From assembly GCA_023374025.1 (NCBI GenBank), contig SIJG01000145.1, forward strand, positions 248,001 through 312,000: a stretch of DNA of 64,000 nt. The letters run 5' to 3'. The DNA comes from Heterodera schachtii. Lineage: Eukaryota > Nematoda > Chromadorea > Rhabditida > Heteroderidae. The translations under genes were made by a program, and so were the position numbers. Of this stretch, positions 56,944 to 64,000 are shown piece after piece; the first letter of the stretch is position 1, and each line of letters starts with the position of its first letter. The notes under the pieces were generated by a model. That model made no database searches and was not told the DNA's origin. It was given only the letters and a program-made list of their open reading frames with translations.

Positions 56944-58310
56944 ATGAACCGCCGGTAAAAAGGATATTTTTTCCTTTGCCCTGATTTGATTTTCCACAAT
57001 TTCAGCTGGGTTTGCACCGACATTTGGATGGACATGTTCCCATTTTTTGACCGTCTTCAACTTGGCCTCAATTTGGCACTTCTTTCGCCACGTTTCGACA
57101 TTTTAGTGGAGAAACATTTCGATGGTGGCACAAGCGAATTGCCAATTTTGAAAGATATCGTATTGCGCAAGAACAAAGTGACAGCGGTGCCAGAATTGTG
57201 TGTGTTTATCGACAATGCCAATTATGTGCCCTTTCCGTTGCCAGACCATTCGATGCCCAAGAAAATTCGTTTTAAGCATCTTCGGATTTAGTAATTCAAA
57301 TGCCAACATGGATTAACGGATACAAATATTTTATTTTTCAGTTACATCGACCATTCTGTCATCGCATTTATCCGTGCCAATCAGCAAATGTTCGACAAAG
57401 GAACAAACTTGGAGTTCTTCTCTGTGTCTTGGAACGAAACCTTTTTTGTCCAGCCAATTTGGAATGCTTTGATCCGCCATGTTTTGCCCATTTTTGTGCC
57501 AAACATTCACCAATTGAAATTTCCAAGTGCTGATCAACTGTACTGTTTGCTTCGTTTCACTTCTCCAAAAGTGCTCTCCGATCTGAACATTCATTCAATC
57601 GATGCTGGTCGTCTGTTCCCAAATGCCATTGATTCCGGTGCTGAATTGCTCGATGAGATTTGTGGTGATTTTGATCAGCCACTTGCATATTCTGCTGGCC
57701 AAATTCTGTCTGAATGGCTTCACATCCCGGGAAAAGATGGCCAACCGAAGCAATTGATTTGCTGGACTGATTCGTCAGAAATCGCTGATTTAGTCAACAA
57801 TTTCAAGAAGGTGTGTGGCCACATTTTCGTTGGATTAATTTCCATTTGATTTTCGTTTCCCATTGTTTAGAAATTTCGCCGTGCCACCACTTCTTCCGCC
57901 AGCTATCAAATTCAATTTACTGTTCATGTGCCAACGGAAATTGTGCCATTTCAATTGGTGAACGAACAGACCAACGAAGTGCTGACATTGGAGAAAGAAG
58001 AAAGCAATGATGAAAATATGGAGATCGAAGACGATGATGGTGAATGGGACAAGCGATGGCTAATGAAGCGATGTCAAATTGGGGAGACGACGGCTGCGTT
58101 AAACCAAAATTCGGGCAATTTGAACAATGTCAGCTTTTCGTTTTATGGGAATTGTATTGGGTGAGTGGAAACGGCTTTTGCTTTAATAACCAAATTAAAA
58201 TTTGCGCTTAATTTAGGCCATTGTCGCCACCGTCAGAAGAAGAAGAAGCGGGACAAAGCGCCGGAAAAGAGTCGACGTATTGTGACATGAATGGATTAAT
58301 TTGGAAATGA
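56944..58310 (+). CDS. F-box-like family copy E, intact
   Basis: Five exons sum exactly to 382 residues: 56944-56954, 57006-57290, 57342-57810, 57871-58160, 58217-58310. The tiny first exon (MNRR) splices to WVCTDIWMDMFPFFDRLQLG and LNLALLSPRFDILVEKHF, an F-box-like segment. Then PLPDHSMPKKIRFKHLRI, a middle region YIDHSVIAFIRANQQMFD, QPIWNALIRHVLPIFV, LRFTSPKVLSDLNIHSID and SAGQILSEWLHIPGKDG. The C-terminal domain has RATTSSASYQIQFTVHV, FQLVNEQTNEVLTLEKE, an acidic insert, KRCQIGETTAALNQ and NNVSFSFYGNCIG. The tail is PLSPPSEEEE. It is the best preserved copy in the window; the extra residues ELLDEICGDF in the middle are unlike copy D. Substrate adaptor for ubiquitin ligase is inferred only from the F-box-like start. 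Confidence 0.75.
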
Positions 58311-58410
58311 TCGATCATTATGTATTATGTGATGAAATGAATTTTATGAAGGAAAGTCGCAAATATCTACATTATATGTGTACATGTAAATAAATCGGAT
58401 GTATAAAAAT

Positions 58411-58820
58411 TAGAGCTCGACATTTTGAAAAAAGCCTGGACCTGGATTTCCTGGACAAAAATCCAGGTCCAGGAAAAATCCAGGCTCCTCGAGACCTGGA
58501 TCCAGGCCTGGACCTGGATTTTTGAAATTCATTTTAAAAATCAAAAAAATGTTGGAAAAAATCAATAAATTGCTTGGGAACGCCTAAAAATATCTAATTT
58601 ACAATAATAATTTGTTTTTAAATATATTTAATCACTTTTTGAAAACTTGAAAAAATATCGGTCACTTGAAAAAATAAATTCTAAAATTTTGTCCAGGAAA
58701 ATCCAGGTTTTTTCCTGTTTTGCCTGGACCCGGACCTGGATTTTTTTTTCACATTTGACCTGGACCTTGATTTCCTGGACAAAAATCCCAGGCCTGGATC
58801 CAGGTCCAGGTCGAGCTCTA
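58411..58820. mobile_element. hAT-like MITE (TAGAGCTCGAC TIR) with perfect 8-base duplication
   Basis: Ends TAGAGCTCGAC and GTCGAGCTCTA are inverted repeats, flanked by perfect duplications ATAAAAAT (58403-58410 and 58821-58828). Subterminal repeats of CCTGGACCTGGATTT type lie inside both ends. It is 410 bases long and inserted 100 bases downstream of F-box-like copy E. Confidence 0.9.
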
Positions 58821-59174
58821 ATAAAAATGGCAAAAATAAAAATAATCTTATGGCAAAATCGGTTTTAGAGATTAATAAATTTGTGCTTTTATGTTATAGA
58901 ATATGATTCCGATATTTTTAATTGGATTAAAATTATTGTACTTTATTTATATATTTCAAATAAGCATCAAAAGTGATCAGCAAGAGCCCAGGAAAAAAGT
59001 TTCATGAAATTTTAACAATTTTATTATTTTTCAAAAAATGGGTGACAAACTCATTGTACAACCTATAGGTTTTCGGGGTTAATGATCACGAATCGGGCAT
59101 CCGTTTCTACCCATTTCGACTCCTTGACTATACGTCAGCAAAATTTTTATTTTTAAAGCAATTTTTTGGGTCTT

Positions 59175-59509
59175 ATATGGTTTGGTCCCCCATAATTTTT
59201 TTTGAAAAAATTATAATTTATAAAGAGTCGGGTAGAACAGGTTTCCTTAGGTTTTCGGGTCGTTGACTAAGAATTTGACATCCGTTTCGACCCATTTCGA
59301 ACCCGAATTCGAACAAAAAGTCAAAAACCTTAAGTGTTGTTGGAAAAAATTTTTTGGTTTTTGTTCGAATTCGGGTTTGGAATTCCAAATGTGTCGAAAT
59401 GTATGCCGGATTCGTGATCAGCGACCTCAAAACCATAAGAAAAGGTGTTCTACCCGACTCTTTATTAATTTTAATTTTTTCAAAAAAATTATGGGGGGAC
59501 AAACCATAA
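59175..59509. repeat. Long inverted repeat (fold-back)
   Basis: Left arm TATGGTTTGGTCCCCCATAA and AAAGAGTCGGGTAGAACA are mirrored on the right by TGTTCTACCCGACTCTTT and TTATGGGGGGACAAACCATA, with further matching (CGAATTCGGGTT, GTCGAAATG) near the centre. A related decayed piece occurs at 59050-59125. This is probably a MITE; no target duplication was established. Confidence 0.65.
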
Positions 59510-59639
59510 AAAAGTCACATTTTTGCGTAAAAGTCCCACAAATCCAATCAAAATAAATGTATTAAAACGCAGAAGCAACCAAATAATGGGAGAAGCAATC
59601 TACAGATAAATTTCCATTCATAGTGATCGATAGAATTTC

Positions 59640-60035
59640 TCATTTTCTAATAAATAATTCAAATGGCACAAGCGAATTGAGTGTTTAAATAGAATTTTGT
59701 AGTTGGCAGAAGTGACGGCACGGAGAAATTTCTAAAAAAATGGAAAACAAAAGCAAATGGCATTCAATCAAAATATTTTACGAAAATATTGCCACCATAC
59801 CTTTTTGAAATACTTGACCAATCTTGTGGTTTTTGACGTATGACCGACCATATTCCCGACAACTCAATTGCTTCGGATTTCCATCGCTTCTTGGAAGGTG
59901 CAACAATTTGGCCAATGCTTTGCCAATTGTTGCAAATTTGAGGGAAATTATGGTAATAAAATCCGAAAAAAAATCACTCAAATTTTGTAGCTTTGCCGTA
60001 TCTGCTGCTACGGTATGTGTGCTGTTGTTTAGCAT
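59640..60035 (-). pseudogene. F-box-like family copy F, fragment
   Basis: Minus-strand text ATIGKALAKLLHLPRSDG, NPKQLSCREYGRS and, in the next exon, LRNVTSANYKILF corresponds to the end of the middle region and the start of the C-terminal domain of copies D and E. The rest of both exons is missing and the frame ends soon after (LCHLNYLL). A relic. Confidence 0.6.
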
Positions 60036-60622
60036 GCTTCGCAGTACGGTAATCAGAGCTATTTAATTTTTGTTTGGAAATTTAAATTAAATTAAAATTA
60101 TTTTTGTTTTAGCCGACGAGAAAAGTGCGGTTAAAGAGCGGAACAATTGGCCAAAGCAAAGGGTTCCTGTTTCAAATCGTTCGTTTCCGTGTCAAAGCGG
60201 TCAGCCAACAGCAATTATGCTCAAAGATGTGCCGGCCAAAAAACACCATTTTAACCGGCATTTTGAAGTCGCCTAATTAAGAAATTTGTTTTTCAATTTA
60301 TCAAAATTTATTTCCATGGGAATCTAAAATTTCCCAAGACATGATGAGAAAAGCTGAACTCGATGCCGAGACTAAACATTAAGAATTTCAAAATTTAGCC
60401 TATTAAAATATGTACGCACATCTTTTATAGCCTATCATTTCCGATGTAAAAGTCCCAAAAACCCAAACAATCACCTAAACGTATGTATTCAAGCGAAGAA
60501 AGCAACAAACAAATAAATACGTGGGACAATTATCCGATCAACTTTCCATCCATAATGATCAATCATTTCTTAATAATTCTTTCACTTTTTCTTTCGCTGT
60601 CCGCTTGGCCCAGGATTCATTT
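60036..60622. other. Intergenic, AT-rich
   Basis: About 590 bases with no supported gene, between relic copy F and copy G. Confidence 0.4.
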
Positions 60623-61781
60623 TCAGACGATTTTTGCGTTAATTTGGCCTGAATTTGGTGAAGACAACGGCCTAAACGAAGCAAAATTTAAATGTGACAC
60701 GATAAATAAAAGCAAAAGCCTGTTGCCACTCACCGAATGCAATTTCCATAAAGCGAAATGGTGACATTGTTCAAATTGTCCGTCTTTTTGTTCTCCCATT
60801 GAATTGTCTTCCCAATTTGGCATCGCTCCAACACCAAATTGATGTATTCACCATCATCATCATCTTCTTCTGCCTTCAATGTCAGCTTTTCTTTAGTCCG
60901 TTCGTTCACCAATTCAAACTGCGCAATTGACGCGAGTGTTTTGAATTGGATTATGTAACTGACAGAAGAATTGGCACGGAGAAATTCCTAAAAAATGGGA
61001 AACGAAAAGCAAATGGCATTTAATCCAAAATTTTACGAAAATATTGGCACACCTTTTTGAAATTGACGACCCATTCGTTGGTTTCTGACGTAGAATCATG
61101 GCAACTCAATTGCTTCGGCTGCCCATTTTTTGTCGGAGTGTTCAACCATTTGGTCAATGCTTGACGAGCAGTTGCATTTGGCCCATAATCAGCAAACGCC
61201 GCGGGCAACAAATTATCGGAGTGAATTGAATTCAATTGGTTGCAATCGGTGAAAATTGTCGGTGAAATGTGACAACGCAAATCGCCCAAATGATGGCCAG
61301 TCAAATGCCGAATGTTTGGCGCGAAAATGGGCCAAATTTCACCAGCAAAAATTTCCAAATTGGCTGGACAATGCCTTTGTTGTCATAATGCAAATTAACC
61401 AAATCCAAATATAAATGCATATTGGTGCCTTTCTCAAAAATTTGCCGGTTGGAACGAAGAAATTCGATGACGGAATGGCCAATGTATCTGAAAAGGAAAT
61501 CATTTAGCATATCATTTAAGAATTCTTTGCTTTACTCAATTCGAAGGTTGTTAAAGCGGATTTTGATGGGCAACGGATTATTGCTCTTCGTAACCACAGA
61601 TAGAAGTTTTGTGCCTTTCTTTGCAATTCTGATTTCTCCCAGAATTGGCAATTCCTTTTTGCCATCAAAATGTTTGTCTACCAACGCGTTGAAACGTGGC
61701 GAAAGAAGTGCCATTTTGAGGCCGAGTTGAGGACGATCAAAATGCGGGAAAATGTCCATCCAAACATCCGTACAAATCGAA
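60623..61781 (-). pseudogene. F-box-like family copy G, single-base frameshift
   Basis: Exon 2 starts at 61781: SICTDVWMDIFPHFDRPQLG, KMALLSPRFNALVDKHF, NPLPIKIRFNNLRIE. Exon 3 begins YIGHSVIEFLRSNRQIFE and reaches VQPIW, after which one base is missing near 61355 (TGGAAATTTTTGC). The family text resumes in the next frame: IFAGEIWPIFAPNIRHL, LGDLRCHISPTIFTD, DYGPNATARQALTKWLN. The last exons read RANSSVSYIIQF-like, FELVNERTKEKLTLKAEE, ERCQIGKTIQWENKK, NNVTISLYGNCIR and PLSSPNSGQ before a stop at 60623. Apart from the missing base everything is conserved, so this is a recent pseudogene or a base error. A candidate first exon lies near 61860-61915 (SHRVAMKKNH). Confidence 0.75.
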
Positions 61782-62748
61782 CTGAAAATGAGAAAAATAT
61801 GTTGAAAAACGGTCTTAAAAATGAAATTTCCATAAATTTTTAACCCAATAAATTCTCACATTTTCTTCAAAGTTCGATGATTCTTTTTCATTGCCACGCG
61901 GTGACTTCGTCGTTTTGCAAATGTCACAAATGAGCCCAACGGTTTCTTCTGTTATTAAAAAAAATAATAATTTAGCAAAACAAGGAAAATTTAAAAAAAT
62001 TAGCAAAAAAAATGAAGCGTGTAATTGTGTTTCATCCTCATTTATATATTCATGTGAAGTCAACATTTCAGCCGTGCGTTTAAATGATGGAAAATTTGAA
62101 TGGTTTTCGACTCCCCCCCCCACTTCTACCGTATTTACTGTAATAAAACCCCGGGGGTTCTGTTTTTCAACCCCCCTCAAAAGGGGGGTTGTAATTCAGG
62201 GGGAGGGGGGTTCAAATACGATATTTTGTTCGACCTCTTTGTATATGCCTACCGAAGTTCTTGTTTTTTGTCTATAAAATGGCCTTTTTCCTTCTCCTCT
62301 CTTTCATTAATTCGTTTATAATTTCCCCCGGTCATTTTGCTGCCGTAATGTCTTCGAGAATTCCGTACGGTTTTCTTTTTACATCGTATCACATTTCTTT
62401 TACTCCAAAATTTGGGCAGGGATGCCAAGATGAAAATTTTCAATGAATTTCATAATTTTATTTGATAATTTATCCCATCTGCCGGCCTCACTAAAAGTTG
62501 AAAATGAAATTAAAATTTCTCATTTGGCTTTCCTGGCTTTGGCCCTTTCTTTTGCTTTTTTATTATTTTATTCAATTCCCAAATTCGTTTTTTCAGTTGG
62601 TACGCCGTGTCTCTTCTGCTGTTGGTCGGCAGTGGCACCATTCTTTGGTTCTTTTGGGACAACGTCAAAAAACGACGACGCCAAAACAAAAAAGAAATGT
62701 AAAAAAAACAAAATAAAATTAATAAAATCTGAAATTCTCTTTTTTCAG
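61782..62748. other. Intergenic DNA with small palindromic C/G runs
   Basis: About 960 bases with no supported gene apart from the possible first exon of copy G. At 62140-62215 there are closely spaced inverted C and G runs (AACCCCCCTC and AAGGGGGGTTG), probably repeat debris. Confidence 0.4.
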
Positions 62749-63150
62749 CTTCATCTCCGCCGACTGTTGGCTCGAAGTGTTCGCTTTACTTTCCGCCTTC
62801 TCAGCTTGGCCTCGGAATCGCTCTGATCAGTCGCTGATTTGACCGCCGCGTGGACGAACATTTCAAAACACTCAAATGGATATTGGGCAACAAATTGTGG
62901 ATTCAAAAAAGAAAACGATGGAATGGCACCAATGAAATGGAAATTGTCGATGCCAATTGGAAGCGTTTGCCAATCCCTCAAATTCCGTTGCCCAACAAAG
63001 TCATCGGATTCAAACGGATTACTTTCTCGTAAGAATGGCGATACATTGAAATATTTTTGATCACTTTTTAATTTCAGTTACTTTGATCAGAATGTGCTCA
63101 CATTTCTCGGCCGTTTTCACAGCTTTTTCGCTTCATTTGCAGCATATTAA
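62749..63150 (+). pseudogene. F-box-like family copy H, frameshift and stop
   Basis: The exon after the acceptor TTTTTTCAG begins FISADCWLEVFALL, the F-box-like start. The family text then continues one frame over as FPPSQLGLGIALISR, immediately followed by TGA where other copies have a residue before FD, then FDRRVDEHFK and PLPNKVIGFKRITF. A second exon gives YFDQNVLTFLGRFHSFF and ends TAA at 63150. Thus it has one frameshift and one nonsense codon, and the middle and C-terminal domains are absent. This copy is more divergent from D and E than they are from each other. Confidence 0.65.
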
Positions 63151-64000
63151 GGCCATTTCGAAGCAGAATGTCGCAAAAATCTATTTCTGATTTCATTTCT
63201 AAAGTTACATTTCAACAATCATCTTCAACTCAAAATTTCGATGAACAAATTTCAAGTGCTGAGGAAGCAATTTCTGAATTTAGCCGTTTCTGTTTCGAGT
63301 GATGAGTTTGGGGTGAATTTTAGCAAAATATTATTGGCATACCTTTGTTGAATTCTCTTATTTCAATCAAATTCAATTCAAAAATTTCGTGCCTAAATGT
63401 TCACAATTATTTTCTTTCATTGCCAAACTTGCTCACAGGTGAAAAGTGCTGATAAATATATTGTTAAATGTTTTTGACGTTTTTTACAGTTAACAATTGA
63501 CCTAAAAAATTGCCGGGTTTTTGAAAATTTTTGCCGGGATTTTGCCGGGTATTTCAACTGGTTTGCCGGGTTTTTAGGTTTTGGCGATAACACCCCTGTT
63601 TTCAATGCGATTTGTTAACAGATTTTGTCCGAAAAATGACCAGATTTTGCGATTTTGAGCAAATTTTTGCTTGTAAATTCAGGATTTTTACGGTCCGGCG
63701 GTGCCGATAGGCGCCGCCGGGGTAAAAATTAAGAATTTTGACCATATTTTCTTATGGAAAAGTGCCCTTTTGATTTTTTGCAAAATCAGAGCTTGGATTA
63801 ATGAAGAGAAACAAGAACGGTACGATCCACAGGTCATCCAATCCGATTTTATGCATATGGATACAACAAATATGCAATGGAATAACAACAATTTACCAAA
63901 AAATATGTGTAATCCGATTTATAAAACATCAATCAATCATATCGTTTCATCTGTTTATTGGCATTAGCATCGGTTCTGCCTCGTCTCTGCTTAATTCATC
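63151..64000. repeat. AT-rich DNA with one transposon end and a GC-rich module
   Basis: No gene is supported. A hAT-like end read leftwards from 63598 (CAGGGGTGTTATCGCC on the minus strand) is followed by GCCGGGTTTTT subterminal repeats. At 63693-63720 there is a full GC-rich module (GGTGCCGATAGGCGCCGCC) preceded by its usual companion TTTGTTAACAGATTTTGTCC. The frame at 63760-63965 has no recognisable domain. Confidence 0.45.

Noticed and set aside
63760..63965. Open frame near the window end
   Set aside because: No domain, no splice sites and AT-rich composition; cannot be judged without the following sequence.

Overview
This window is eukaryotic and comes from a nematode, most likely a plant-parasitic tylenchid of the cyst-nematode type. 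The evidence is a cuticle collagen with a furin-type site, a MLT-10-like moulting protein, ShK-type secreted Cys modules, many small introns (about 40-90 bases), and at least six GC-AG introns, a splice class reported as enriched in Globodera. The genus call is inference. No bacterial operons, CRISPR arrays or rRNA were seen.

Layout. 0.5-2.4 kb: a decayed FLYWCH/MULE transposon between long terminal inverted repeats made of tandem 16-mers. 3.3-9.5 kb (+): an unidentified secreted protein, a rhodopsin-like GPCR starting 8 bases after it, and a PP2A B56 regulatory subunit. 9.6-10.3 kb: two fold-back MITEs. 10.5-14.0 kb (-): an unrecognised multi-exon gene. 14.5-17.2 kb (+): hexosaminidase D. 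17.9-18.9 kb (-): cuticle collagen. 20.1-21.4 kb (-): a secreted Cys-module protein. 22.1-25.2 kb (+): a multi-KH protein with a C-terminal RING. 25.2-29.4 kb: low-complexity DNA. 29.5-31.6 kb (+): a SWEET sugar transporter. 34.7-38.2 kb (+): an SLC6 monoamine (SERT/MOD-5-like) transporter. 38.5-39.1 kb (-): a secreted double-ShKT protein. 39.8-42.7 kb (+): fucose-1-phosphate guanylyltransferase. 43.1-45.4 kb (-): MLT-10-like protein.

From 45.5 kb to the end the character changes. Nested and single hAT-like non-autonomous transposons (three with perfect 8-base target duplications) lie among eight copies of one F-box-like gene family. Two copies look intact (53.6-54.9 and 56.9-58.3 kb). The others are truncated, frameshifted, carry a stop codon, or in one case have a hAT-like element inside an exon. 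This birth-and-death gene cluster is the most distinctive part of the window.

The single-copy genes are mostly surface, moulting, neurotransmission and sugar-metabolism functions and do not form an evident pathway. Exon models were built by hand from splice motifs, reading-frame phase and remembered family conservation. Where the phases sum exactly (GPCR, collagen, hexosaminidase D, KH-RING, SWEET, F-box-like copy E) I am confident of the structure. Unresolved joints are stated in the entries.
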